Source: Lingula anatina
Taxonomy: Eukaryota > Brachiopoda > Lingulata > Lingulida > Lingulidae
DNA length: 64,000 nt
Assembly (NCBI RefSeq): GCF_001039355.2
Contig: NW_019775510.1
Span: 110,995-174,994, forward strand
Direction: 5' to 3'
Shown piece after piece: positions 23,726 through 35,700 of this stretch. Position 1 is the first letter of the stretch. Every line of letters begins with the position of its first letter. The position numbers and the translations under genes were made by a program. The notes beneath the pieces are model-generated. The model was not told where the DNA came from and did not search any database. It saw only the letters and a list, made by a program, of their open reading frames with translations.

Positions 23726-24804
23726 TGTGACGATGTAGTGTGTTAGTTGAGATTATTTTATATTGCTACTGGTAGATGTCTCTATAAGTAAAGTGTTGTC
23801 TGGTATGCAAGTTTGAATCTCTCCTGTGATTGGTAACTTAAAGGTAAAACTGTTCATTGTATAATTGGTTAATTGGATCCTATTCTCATTATACATGTTA
23901 CCTGTAGAAGATATCATACTAAAGCATGGTTTGAACACTGTTATTTTTGCAGATGATACAAGTCTATATTACATGCAAGAGCAGCCAGTCTGCAACAATC
24001 ACTTCTATGGAGACTTGTCTTGCAGAGATTCGAGAATGGATGAAAGTAAATATGTTGGCTTTAAATGATAGTAAGACTGAGTTGATATGGTTTACATTAA
24101 GGTTCAAGGCAAATAGGAAAAATGCAGCAAATGCCAACATTTGCATAGGAGATGTTCTTATAAAACCATCTAGTTCTGTAAGATATCTGGGAGTTACCCT
24201 CGATGAAAATTGCACTATGGGGAGGTGTGTATCTGAAGTATGTAAATTAGCATCTTATGCACTATGGCGCATTGGAAAAATAAGGAAAGAGTTAAATAAC
24301 AAAATCACTGAAAAATTAGTACATGCATTTATATCATCAAGATTAGATTACTGCAATAGTCTCCTCTTTGGTATTTGTGACCATCAGATTAAAAAGTTAC
24401 AAGTTATTCAAAACTCAGCTGCAAGACTGGTTTGTCAAATTAAGTGCAATAGCACACACCATATCACTCCCATTCTGAAAGAATTACACTGGCTGCCTGT
24501 GAAGCAGAGGATTGATTTTAAAGTACTGTACTTTGTATTATTTTTAAGGCGATCCATTCACAAGGACCATTATATTTATATGATCTTATCTGTTTTAACT
24601 TACCACGGTGGTCCACACATTTTAATACTGAGAATGATTTTATTTTAGAACATTCTGTTTTAGAGAAGGGGTGCCTCAAAAGTTATGGAGATCGTGCTTT
24701 TATAATCTACGCCCCAAAAGTGTGGAATGCCCTACCAAATTTTATTAGAAAAACAGAAGACTTTGACAATTTTAAATCTCTTTTAAAGACCCACATTTTA
24801 AATT

Positions 24805-24847
<43 letters not shown>

Positions 24848-25228
24848 TTTAATAAGATTGATTTTAAGTAGTGTAAATTTTAAATGGTTTCCAGTGAGAG
24901 TTTAAGATTAAAATATTGTCATTTTAATGATTTTAGTACATTAGCCATTATTGTAAGGCACCTTGAGATAGAATGTAAGGCGCCATATAAGAATCATATT
25001 ATTATATTATTATTATTCTGATTGGTAAACATGCACTATCTGAACTTGTATATAAGGGTTGACTTGAAATAAATCATCCTTTTTGGGGTCTCTTACGGCT
25101 TCTTTTAGTGTGTCTTGGTCTTCCTTGGCTTTAACGGCTCCCTGTTGGTTCTTAGGATTAGTGAATTACACCAGTAAGTACATTGTTATTTGTACCTTCA
25201 TAAGGCACTCGGCCGCGAAGGCGTAACA
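23726..25228 (+). repeat. Second LTR, with a LINE insertion
   Basis: LTR parts 23726-23870 and 25018-25228 together match the 5' LTR, including TATATAAGGG and AATAAA. The uninterrupted sequence TTGGTTCTGATTGG at 17377-17390 gives the empty site. Confidence 0.9.
23871..25017 (+). mobile_element. 5'-truncated L2/CR1-like LINE
   Basis: Carries the C-terminal part of a reverse transcriptase. It includes FADDTSLYY (from 23948), then YLGVTLDENC, SRLDYCNSLLFG, QNSAARLV and LKELHWLPVKQRIDFK. After a frameshift come LKSYGDRAF and APKVWNALPNF. These blocks are typical of the L2/CR1 group. Its 3' end has AAGGCACCTTGAGATAGAAT and GCGCCATATAAG, then an ATT-rich tail, a known hallmark of that group. An internal (TA)n run lies at 24811-24843. 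Confidence 0.92.
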
Positions 25229-25703
25229 ATTGGCACAGTCGACAGGATAGAATTCTGTGTAGCTATTGTTGTGAGAGGATACAATTTGTGTAGCATATGT
25301 TGTTAAATAGACAGGATTCAATTTGTGTATCTAATGTTGTCAATTTACAGGATAGAATTTGTGTAGCTTATGTTGTTAGAGGATAGAATTAGTAGTTATT
25401 AGCGATATTAGAATTTTTGAAAAGCTTTGTGTATGACTTAGAGTTGGAAGGATAGTGACACGTGTTAGACGGGACTTGTTGCAAGACGCAAACTAGTCGG
25501 AACATATTGCAGTGATATTTCACTTTCAGTGTTGGCTGATACTCGCGGCAATTCAGTAAATATTTTCAGTGTTGCATTCAATTTAGTAGTTTAGAGATAT
25601 TTTGTATTAATTTTCTGTTGTGATACTAAAACTTAGTGAATTACACCAGTAAGTACATTGTTATTTGTACCTTCATAAGGCACTCAGCTGTGAAGGCGTA
25701 ACA
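25229..25703 (+). repeat. Extra leader plus partial third LTR
   Basis: 25229-25633 repeats the leader 17593-18002 (PBS, then CAGGATAGAATTC and onward). At CTAAAACT it jumps straight to the LTR's last 70 bp (TTAGTGAATTACACC to GTAACA). This implies a once-tandem second element that lost nearly all of its body and most of its 3' LTR. Confidence 0.88.
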
Positions 25704-25707
25704 CTTC

Positions 25708-27515
25708 TGCTGCATTTTAGTGCTTTTTTCATCTGCTTTGGGGCAGCACCTTACAGTAAAGTTCTTGTGACTGGGAGGCTATACTGTTAAATAAGATATC
25801 TTGATTTTATATACAGATGCAATAAGTGTATTAACGGTAATTAGGACTAAAATGCAGCCTTAGTTGGAAAAGCAGTGTTAATTGGCTTCTTTTTCAGAAG
25901 TTATACATTTTTATGAAATTTATTGGCATTGTGGGACTTGGAACTCCCACACGCTTGAAGCAAAATGGTAATTTCTACATATCCTTGTTATTTATATTAG
26001 ATATTTAGGATGGTGGTAATTTCACTGTAATATTGCATCAAAATTGACAAAAAAACTGCTTTGTGCTCTGCCACCACAAATGTTATGAAAAGATAACTGT
26101 TATTTACAGTGAAGTTATTGTGACTGGGAGGCTATACTGGTAAGGTATTCTGTTTAGGTCTTGGGTAAAATTGTTAGAATCTGAAGTATGGTGTTTGTTG
26201 AAGAATGGAAAGTATTTTTTATGGAATTAAACGTTACAATGGAAATGAATGGGACTTTTTTATAGTGGTTTGTAACCTAGAACGAAAGTGGTCTTTTTAA
26301 TTTCTATGGCAAGTGTAATACTTAAAATGGATCATTATCGAAACACAATGTGTCCTGCACTGAACAGTATCTGAGGTATGTCCTGTAAGCCTAACTGTAA
26401 TCATTACCAAACTTTCCCATGCCTAGACTGTCCATCTGGAGCGGTCTAACTCAATCCCAGGGGAGTCTCACTAAATTCCTATCTACCTAACCAGCTTGAA
26501 TGTCTGAATCAACTAGAGGGTGAAGATAATAACCCCCTGACAGGTTTACAAGGCATGACAGACATTTGAGCCATTGAAGTTGATGGGAATTTAGTGAGAC
26601 TCTCCAGGAAGATAGATCAATCCAAATATCTGTGGGAATGGTCCCTAAGCCAGTTACTTATACAAAGCTGTAATTAATTCTCGGCTGTGCTCGCATTCTA
26701 TAAAATCTCATCCTCGCTTGCCATCGGGTCATAACGATTGCACTCGTATCTGTCGTGTGTATAGCTTCTTCATCTTCTTCGTCTTGTTGTTGCACAAAAT
26801 CGACAAACACATTTTTCAAAGCAACCGCGACCGCTATTAACTTTCTAACTTCCTACTGCGCATGTGTCAAGGTATCAGAATCTCCTCCGAGCACAGCCAA
26901 GAATTAATTACAGCTTTGGAAGTAACTGTCTCGCGCTGCCAGTAATTACGCCACGGGATATTCAGGGCACAGACCATGATCACAAAATATACCGCGAATA
27001 GAAAATAGATTTTTAGAAAATAGACTTTCCATGTGAACGAAGCCTAAGTCTTACCCTAACTCTAGCCCTAAGTCTTACCCTTACTGTAAAATTAACCCCA
27101 CTTTTTGAAGTGTGACCCCTGAAAATTAGCCCTATCTTTTAAGTGTTACTTTAAAATCAACCCTACCTTTCACCCCCAATCCATAAAAAAACAATTTATT
27201 GAATAAATAACAGACAATAGTGTATGTATAAAATTCACTTTGTTTATTATTATTGTCATCTGGATGGCATCCAATGGACTTCTGTGGCGCTTGTCATGCA
27301 TATATCTTTTCTGTACTGTTAACTTTTTCTGGTCTTGAGTCATACATTTTATATTTTCTTAAAACAGGTCTTGTCAGTGGTTTACTGCTTCTGCTTCTGG
27401 CTGTTACTATTAAATTGCTGAGAGAGCACGTACTGCATTTGTCTATTTTGTAGCCAATAACTTGTCTTAATTTATCTTTATCCTCATCAGTCATACAGTA
27501 TGTAGCCTGTAGCTA
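25708..27515. repeat. Segmental duplication, copy 2, right part
   Basis: Parallels 13681-15425, with the foldback element 26647-27042 added and the 240-bp piece at 15075-15290 lacking. Confidence 0.85.
26647..27042. mobile_element. Foldback element, copy A (left arm partly absent)
   Basis: TTACTTATACAAAGCTGTAATTAATTC near 26654 is inverted at 26905-26925, and the right arm runs on to TTTCCATGTGAACGAAG. Copy 1 of the host (14681-14725) lacks it, and CCTAA borders both sides. Confidence 0.7.
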
Positions 27516-27569
27516 TGTTGAGCATAAATATGTCTGTTTTTGTCGCTGTACATATGTGTAAGCTTTAGA

Positions 27570-27795
27570 TAGAATTATCTCATTGGGGGTTCTTGCTAAA
27601 TTGCAATGGCCTTAAGAGGCTTAGATCATCTGTCACACCCACCCCTATAGGGGGTAATTAACTATCGTCTAGCAGATTGAGCAGGCATGTCAGACATCTA
27701 AGCCACTTAAGGTGAAAGCAATTTAATTTAGCAAGAAATCCCTTGGAGATGGATCAATCCTGTTAGATCGATTGAGGTATAGGAACCAAGTCTTA
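27570..27795. mobile_element. Foldback MITE family copy
   Basis: GTTCTTGCTAAATTGCAATG ... AGCAATTTAATTTAGCAAGA inverted halves, with GGCTTAGATCATCTGTCAC and GACATCTAAGCC inside. An identical-looking copy stands at 30517-30742. Confidence 0.8.
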
Positions 27796-29515
27796 GATCC
27801 TACTCAGTTTCAGATATGTGAAAGTGAAAAGGGTCAATGTGAACTCATGCATGGGTGAAAGGAGGAGGGGAGGAGGTGCTGAGCAAAAATCTCTGTCAGT
27901 CTTTCAAATCTTTATATAAACAAAATTTCATTGTTACATTATTATGCCTGTGCACTGTCTGTTGTGACACTGTATGTATCTGTATATATATATTCTGATT
28001 ACTGTGTATGTCTGTTTTGTTGCTGTTTATGTGTTTATTATAATATAATAATATATATTTTGATCACTGTGTTATATCTATGTTGAAACTGCTGTATGTG
28101 TCTGTATATATTCTTAATTGATGATAGTTCTTTGATTTCCGTGCAGATGTAGGTGTATCTCTTGGATTATCACACCAAGGACAGCTAAACTCATCATCAC
28201 CATCAAGATCTACAGTGTTGCAGCCTCAGAACAGGTCAGTGCAACAATGATATTTCTATACTGGTGATTCTCTTTAGTCCCCTTTTTAATGCCACCACTA
28301 AATGTATAGTAGGTATCTGGAATATTAATATCCTTTTGTAAAATGGTCAGTTAGATCCTACTCAGTTTCATATATATGTGTTCAACATGAAAAGGGTTAA
28401 TGTGAACTCTTGGGTGTCTGAACAAAAATCTGTCAGTCTTTCAAATCGCTATATGGACAAAATTTCATGTATACCTTTTGATGCCTGTGTACTGTATTTT
28501 GTCACGTTATATGTGTGTGTCTGAAATTCTGATCACTGTGTGTGTGTCTGTTTTGTCCCTGTGTGTGTGAACTCGTATATTTCTATTCTGATCACTGTGT
28601 ATGTGTATGTTTTGTCCCTGTGTGTGTGAACTCGTATATTTCTATTCTGATCGCTGTGTTATGTCTGTGTTATAATTATATATCTGCAAATATTATTTTT
28701 TGAAGATGTCTCTTATTTCAGTAGAGATGAATGCATGTCGCTATTATTATCACACTGAGGATCGAGAGTTAATTTCCTTATCGATATCAAGATCAACAAC
28801 CTGGCTGCCTTAAGACAGGTCAGTGCAATAATGATATTGCATAAAACTGGTGTTCTCTTCAATCACTTTGTGAACACCACCACTATATGCATATGTACCT
28901 GGAATAGTATAATTTTGTAAAATGGTCAATTAATTATTTCCACTCACTTTTATATATGTTCAAAGTGAAAAGGTTCGCGTGAACTCGGGGTGGGGTGGGG
29001 GTTGCTTAGCAGAAATATCTGACAGTCTTTGAAATCAATTCATAGACAAAATTCCATTAACACATTCTGATGCCTGTGTGCTGTCTGTTGTGACAGTGTA
29101 AGACTGGGTTCCCATACTTAGATTGATCCATCCCAGCAGGCATAGTTGCGTTGGTTCAACGTTGAAAACAGGTTGATACATTTTATATACACGCCATCTT
29201 TTGTACTCATGGCCACTATAATGAAGTGGGCACCTGAAAGACAACATCATAAGAAGTGAATGGAAAAAAGCAGGACTCTCGCCTGGGTATGAGATTAAAA
29301 ACATATATATATATATATATATGTCATAAGCAATTAAATAGTCAGGATTACATTTGTCACCTGATTTAAATCTTCCTAAGTCAAATTGGAATTTTGATCC
29401 TGAATAAGCCAAATTAAAATCTGAAAATAAAATTTGACTATGGTCGATTTTACACCAGCCTGGGCCCAGTTTTATAAAGGACGTTTACCACTAACCAGTG
29501 TTTAACTCTAACCAN

Positions 29516-29989
29516 AAATCTATTTTCTATTCGCGGTATCTTATGATCACGGTCTGTGCCCTGAATATCCCGTGGCGTAATTACTGGCAGCGCAAGCCAG
29601 TTACTTATACAAAGCTGTAATTAATTCTCGGCTGTGCTCGCATTCTATAAAATCTCATCCTCGCTTGCCATCGGGTCATAACGATTGCACTCGTATCTGT
29701 CGTGTGTATAGCTTCTTCATCTTCTTCGTCTTGTTGTTGCACAAAATCGACAAACACATTTTTCAAAGCAACCGCGACCGCTATTAACTTTCTAACTTCC
29801 TACTGCGCATGTGTCAAGGTATCAGAATCTCCTCCGAGCACAGCCAAGAATTAATTACAGCTTTGGAAGTAACTGTCTCGCGCTGCCAGTAATTACACCA
29901 CGGGATATTCAGGGCACAGACCATGATCACAAAATATACCGCGAATAGAAAATAGATTTTTAGAAAATAGACTTTCCATGTGAACGAAG
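29516..29989. mobile_element. Foldback element, copy B (both arms)
   Basis: The left arm 29516-29640 (CGCGGTATCTTATGATCACG, AATTACTGGCAGCGC) is inverted at 29840-29989 around a ~200-bp centre. The outermost ~30 bases of the left arm are lost at the N at 29515. Confidence 0.82.
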
Positions 29990-32743
29990 CCTAAGTCTTA
30001 CCCTAACTCTAGCCCTAAGTCTTACCCTTACTGTAAAATTAACCCCACTTTTTGAAGTGTGACCCCTGAAAATTAGCCCTATCTTTTAAGTGTTACTTTA
30101 AAATCAACCCTTCCTTTCACCCCCAATCCATAAAAAAACAATTTATTGAATAAATAACAGACAATAGTGTATGTATAAAATTCACTTTGTTTATTATTAT
30201 TGTCATCTGGATGGCATCCAATGGACTTCTGTGGCGCTTGTCATGCATATATCTTTTCTGTACTGTTAACTTTTTCTGGTCTTGAGTCATACATTTTATA
30301 TTTTCTTAAAACAGGTCTTGTCAGTGGTTTACTGCTTCTGCTTCTGGCTGTTACTATTAAATTGCTGAGAGAGCACGTACTGCATTTGTCTATTTTGTAG
30401 CCAATAGCTTGTCTTAATTTATCTTTATCCTCATCAGTCATACAGTATGTAGCCTGTAGCTATGTTGAGCATAAATATGTCTGTTTTTGTCGCTGTACAT
30501 ATGTGTAAGCTTTAGATAGAATTATCTCATTGGGGGTTCTTGCTAAATTGCAATGGCCTTAAGAGGCTTAGATCATCTGTCACACCCACCCCTATAGGGG
30601 GTAATTAACTATCGTCTAGCAGATTGAGCAGGCATGTCAGACATCTAAGCCACTTAAGGTGAAAGCAATTTAATTTAGCAAAAAATCCCTTGGAGATGGA
30701 TCAATCCTGTTAGATCGATTGAGGTATAGGAACCAAGTCTTAGATCCTACTCAGTTTCAGATATGTGAAAGTGAAAAGGGTCAATGTGAACTCATGCATG
30801 GGTGAAAGGAGGAGGGGAGGAGGTGCTGAGCAAAAATCTCTGTCAGTCTTTCAAATCTTTATATAAACAAAATTTCATTGTTACATTGTTATGCCTGTGC
30901 ACTGTCTGTTGGGACACTGTATGTATCTGTATATATATTCTGATTACTGTGTATGTCTGTTTTGCTGCTGTTTATGTGTTTATTATAATATAATAATATA
31001 TATTTTGATCACTGTGTTATATCTGTGTTGAAACTGCTGTATGTGTCTGTATATATTCTTAATTGATGATAGTTCTTTGATTTCCGTGCAGATGTAGGTG
31101 TATCTCTTGGATTATCACACCAAGGACAGCTAAACTCATCATCACCATCAAGATCTACAGTGTTGCAGCCTCAGAACAGGTCAGTGCAACAATGATATTT
31201 CTATACTGGTGATTCTCTTTAGTCCCCTTTTTAATGCCACCACTAAATGTATAGTAGGTATCTGGAATATTAATATCCTTTTGTAAAATGGTCAGTTAGA
31301 TCCTACTCAGTTTCATATATACATGTATGTGTTCAACATTAAAAGGGTTAATGTGAACTCTTGGGGGTCTGAACAAAAATCTGTCAGTCTTTCAAATCGC
31401 TATATGGACAAAATTTCATGTATACCTTTTGATGCCTGTGTACTGTATTTTGTCACGTTATATGTGTGTGTCTGATATTCTGATCACTGTGTATGTGTCT
31501 GTTTTGTCCCTGTGTGTGTGAACTCGTATATTTTCTATTCTGATCACTGTGTATGTGTCTGTTTTTTCCCTGTGTGTGTGAACTCGTATATNTATATATT
31601 CTGATTACTGTGTATGTCTGTTTTGCTGCTGTTTATGTGTTTATTATAATATAATAATATATATTTTGATCACTGTGTTATATCTGTGTTGAAACTGCTG
31701 TATGTGTCTGTATATATTCTTAATTGATGATAGTTCTTTGATTTCCGTGCAGATGTAGGTGTATCTCTTGGATTATCACACCAAGGACAGCTAAACTCAT
31801 CATCACCATCAAGATCTACAGTGTTGCAGCCTCAGAACAGGTCAGTGCAACAATGATATTTCTATACTGGTGATTCTCTTTAGTCCCCTTTTTAATGCCA
31901 CCACTAAATGTATAGTAGGTATCTGGAATATTAATATCCTTTTGTAAAATGGTCAGTTAGATCCTACTCAGTTTCATATATACATGTATGTGTTCAACAT
32001 TAAAAGGGTTAATGTGAACTCTTGGGGGTCTGAACAAAAATCTGTCAGTCTTTCAAATCGCTATATGGACAAAATTTCATGTATACCTTTTGATGCCTGT
32101 GTACTGTATTTTGTCACGTTATATGTGTGTGTCTGATATTCTGATCACTGTGTATGTGTCTGTTTTGTCCCTGTGTGTGTGAACTCGTATATTTCTATTC
32201 TGATCACTGTGTATGTGTCTGTTTTGTCCCTGTGTGTGTGAACTCGTATATTTCTATTCTGATCGCTGTGTTATGTCTGTGTTATAATTATATATCTGCA
32301 AATATTATTTTTTGAAGATGTCTCTTATTTCAGTAGAGATGAATGCATGTCGCTATTATTATCACACTGAGGATCGAGAGTTAAATTCCTTATCGATATC
32401 AAGATCAACAACCTGGCTGCCTTAAGACAGGTCAGTGCAATAATGATATTGCATAAAACTGGTGTTCTCTTCAATCACTTTGTGAACACCACCACTATAT
32501 GCATATGTACCTGGAATAGTATCATTTTGTAAAATGGTCAATTAATTATTTCCACTCACTTTTATATATGTTCAAAGTGAAAAGGTTCGCGTGAACTCGG
32601 GGTGGGGTGGGGGTTGCTTAGCAGAAATATCTGACAGTCTTTGAAATCAATTCATAGACAAAATTCCATTAACACATTCTGATGCCTGTGTGCTGTCTGT
32701 TGTGACAGTGTAAGACTGGGTTCCCATACTTAGATTGATCCAT

Positions 32744-33638
32744 CCCAGCAGGCATAGTTGCATTGGTTCAACGTTGAAAACAGGTTGATACATTTTATAT
32801 ACACGCCATCTTTTGTACTCATGGCCACTATAATGAAGTGGGCACCTGAAAGACAACATCATAAGAAGTGAATGGAAAAAAGCAGGACTCTCGCCTGGGT
32901 ATGAGATTAAAAACATATATATATATGTCATAAACAATTAAATAGTCAGGATTACATTTGTCACCCGATTTAAATCTTCCTAAGTCAAATTGGAATTTTG
33001 ATCCTGAATAAGCCAAATTAAAATCTGAAAATAAAATTTGACTATGGTTGATTTTACACCAGCCTGGGCCCAGTTTTATAAAGGACGTTTAGCACTAACC
33101 AGTGTTTAACTCTAACCAGACCTAAATAATCTGTTAGTAAACTGACCTTTAAATAATTATTTAATCCAGTTAAACACTGGCCAGTTAACTAATTGGCTGT
33201 TTTCCGTCAGAAGACTGTATATAAAACACATTTTAACCATCTTTTAGTTAATGGGTGTTAGGGGAATTTATCCACTGGTTAGGCTTATCCACTGGTTAGT
33301 GTTAAACGTCCTTTATAAAACTGGGCCCTGCTGGATTTTAATCTGGCCTTTATATATATATATATATATATAAGAAAAGAACTATATATGTTTATCAAAA
33401 CCTTGGAAATTTTAACTTAAAGGCCGTACATTTCTACCCTACATATATTTAGCCATCAAACATGCCCAACTGCTAAACACATCCAGGCTTATTTCCCGCT
33501 GGGTAGGGTTGATATAATATTGTTTCTGACGTTGATACATTGTTATCTGAGGTTGACACAACTTTCAAATCCAATGTTTACTCAACGTTATGGTTCAACG
33601 TTGTTTCAACCTTAAAAAAACAAAATTTGCCTGCTGGG
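32744..33638. mobile_element. DNA transposon with CCCAGCAGGCA ends, nested in a foldback MITE
   Basis: CCCAGCAGGCA at the left and TGCCTGCTGGG at the right, with TTGGTTCAACGTTGAAA / GGTTCAACGTTGTTTCAAC just inside. It splits a foldback MITE whose halves lie at 32715-32743 and 33639-33858. A second family member is 33953-34857. A truncated copy starts at 29140 and breaks at the N at 29515. No transposase frame. Confidence 0.82.
33066..33328. mobile_element. MITE with GGGCCCAG ends, nested in the previous element
   Basis: Arms of about 40 bp, GGGCCCAGTTTTATAAAGGA and its inversion TCCTTTATAAAACTGGGCCC, continue into CTAACCAG/CTGGTTAG. A truncated copy stands at 29463-29514. Confidence 0.85.
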
Positions 33639-33952
33639 ATCTGGATCGACCTTATTCCCTAGGGGTTCACGCTAAATTGCTATCAGCTCAAGAGGCTTAA
33701 ATGGCTGTCACACCTACCAAATTAGCTAGGGGTAAAGATAATTACGCTGTAACAGCTTTACTAGGCGTGACAGGCGTTTAAGCTGGTTAGTTTGATAGCA
33801 ATTTAGTGAGAATCCCAAGGGAGATAGATCGATCCAAATATTTGTGGGAATGGTCCCTATGTGACTGTATATTTTTATCACTGTGTCTGTTTTGTTGCTG
33901 CACCTATGTGTTTATTGTAATATAATAATATATATTTTGATCACAGTGTTTT

Positions 33953-34857
33953 CCCAGCAGGCATAGTGACGTTGGATCAACGTTGAAAACAGGTTGATAC
34001 ATTGAATTAACGTTGATCTACCTAAATTCAACGTAAAATCAACGTTGATCCAACTCTGTCATAATGTATTTTGGTTATTGACTCAATGTTGTTGTTTGGT
34101 CGTCATGATGCAAGACATGGATTGTAATTTAAAATTTTAATTATTGAAAATGTGATACTTTGTTAATCAATACTGTAACTAACTTTATCAAAAAATTTAA
34201 AAAAGCGTTTTAAAGTATAAGTGACAGTTGTTTTGTGTCTTTAGTGAATTAGTGAATTTTCTTAACTTGTTATTTAGAAATACATTCCAATAAACTTCCT
34301 TGCAAGGTCATCTAACACTAGGATGAATAAGTTGCTGTAATTGTGATGGAGTGAAGTTAAATCAAAGTTGACAGTTCTTGGTACCCTGTCATAGATAGAC
34401 AGGTTGAGGTGACTGTGACTTTGTTATATATATATATATTTTTTTCTTATATATATATATATATATAACTAAACCTGGGAAATCCTAACTTAAAGGCCAT
34501 ACATATATACCCTACATATATTTAGCCATCAAACATGTCCTACTAGTGCAAACACATCTAGGCTAAAAGGGTGCAAAACATGCTTAGGAGCTAAATGCGT
34601 TGAAAAAATCAAACAAAGCAGGCACTTGGATGTTTTTACAGTGTACGTTATAATTGAGTCCTGTGTTTTGTACAAAAAAAACATTTCAGGTCATTTTGAT
34701 GTCTTTTCATGCAAGAATGTTGTCTAACAACTGGGGTTGATACAATGTTGTTATCTGACGTTGATCCAACTTTCAAATCCAACGTTTATCTAACATCCTA
34801 TCAATGTTATAGTTCAACGTTGTTTCAACGTTAAAACAACATAATTTGCCCGCTGGG
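33953..34857. mobile_element. DNA transposon with CCCAGCAGGCA/TGCCCGCTGGG ends
   Basis: It interrupts an array unit between GTGTT and GTCTGTG, where other units read GTGTTATGTCTGTG. Inner ends have ATCAACGTTGA repeats. The interior shares GGCC-TACA and TAGCCATCAAACATG blocks with 33353-33490, and an AT tract lies at 34423-34466. No transposase. Confidence 0.82.
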
Positions 34858-35185
34858 TTGTCTGTGTTGTAACTACTATATGTGTCTGCATATTTTCTTT
34901 ATTGATCATATGTACTCTGATTTCAGCACAGATGAAAGTGTATCTCTTGGATTATCATCACACTGAGGACAGCTAAACTCATCATCACCATCAAGATCTA
35001 CAGTGTTGCAGCCTCAGAACAGGTCAGTGCAACAATGATATTTCTATACTGATTATTGTGTATATATGTCTTTTTTGTTGCTGTATATGTGTTTATTATA
35101 ATATAATATATTTTGATCACTGTGTTATGTCTGTGTTGTAAATACTGTATGTCTCTGCATAAATTTAAATTATTTATTGATGAAC

Positions 35186-35700
35186 AGATATGATCTTTGA
35201 TTTCAGCTCAGATGAAGTTGTGTTTCTTGGATTATCATCACACTGAGGACAGTTAAACTCATCATTACCATTAAGATCTACAATGTCAGTTTCATCTTGA
35301 GTGAGAGATCAACTGGAACAGCATTTGGTCAAGCATTGCAGGGCTTGTAGAGCCAACACTACCCAAACTTTAGAGCAGTTTAAGCACAATGAACTCAGAT
35401 AGGAGACTGCAGATTGAAGGCTGTCGTCACACATTGTCAAACAAAGAAGAAGCAAATAGATTTCTGCTCTGGGTACCCACACATGGCTTATTGGGCACAC
35501 AAAAGTTACGTCCAAGTTCTCCTTGAGGACACTAGCTTGGAGCACATAGAGGACTGTAGTGTATGGAAGTCTATTTATCCTGTCGCCTAATTAATGATAT
35601 TGATGGTCAACTGCAGTTGATATGATGATGACGATGAATTATTCAACAATGCATCTATCTTTGTGCTGATTTAAAACAATAAAAATCTCTCAAAAATATA
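35186..35700 (+). pseudogene. Last exon-like module and possible 3' end of the array's source gene
   Basis: After GATTTCAG the type-A module starts as usual but loses the CAG|GTCAGTG end. It runs on in one frame as VSFILSERSTGTAFGQALQG to a TAG near 35352. Another frame has RDQLEQHLVKHCRACRAN followed by TAG. AATAAA occurs at 35678-35683. This is what a terminal exon plus 3' UTR would look like, but the protein is not recognisable and frames disagree. Confidence 0.3.

Larger units (their letters stand above)
16105..25703 (+). mobile_element. Degenerate Ty3/gypsy LTR retrotransposon, compound structure
   Basis: Layout: LTR (16105-17592), internal region (17593-23725), LTR (23726-25228), a second leader (25229-25633), then the last ~70 bp of a third LTR (25634-25703). 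The flanking target duplication is CCTC (16101-16104) / CTTC (25704-25707) with one mismatch. Copy 1 of the host duplication shows the empty site at 13675-13690. LTRs start TGTGA(C/T)GAT and end GTAACA. Once their insertions are removed they are about 355 bp each. Both gag and pol are broken by stops and frameshifts. Confidence 0.93.
27824..35300 (+). repeat. Right block of the ~570-bp tandem array
   Basis: Unit starts lie at about 27824, 28388, 28966, 30771, 31333, 31993 and 32572, spacing 560-580 bp where uninterrupted (660 at the N). Further exon-like modules stand at 34930-35023 and 35210-35300, after inserted elements. Type A and type B modules alternate in part. 26647-29514 and 29594-33117 are long near-identical copies at an offset of 2947 bases. 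Within the second, ~660 bp from 30932 is repeated from 31593. Confidence 0.82.

Noticed and set aside
35309-35545. 78-codon Leu/Cys-rich frame on the minus strand
   Set aside because: No domain or signal-peptide logic fits it, and it lies antisense to the last array module.
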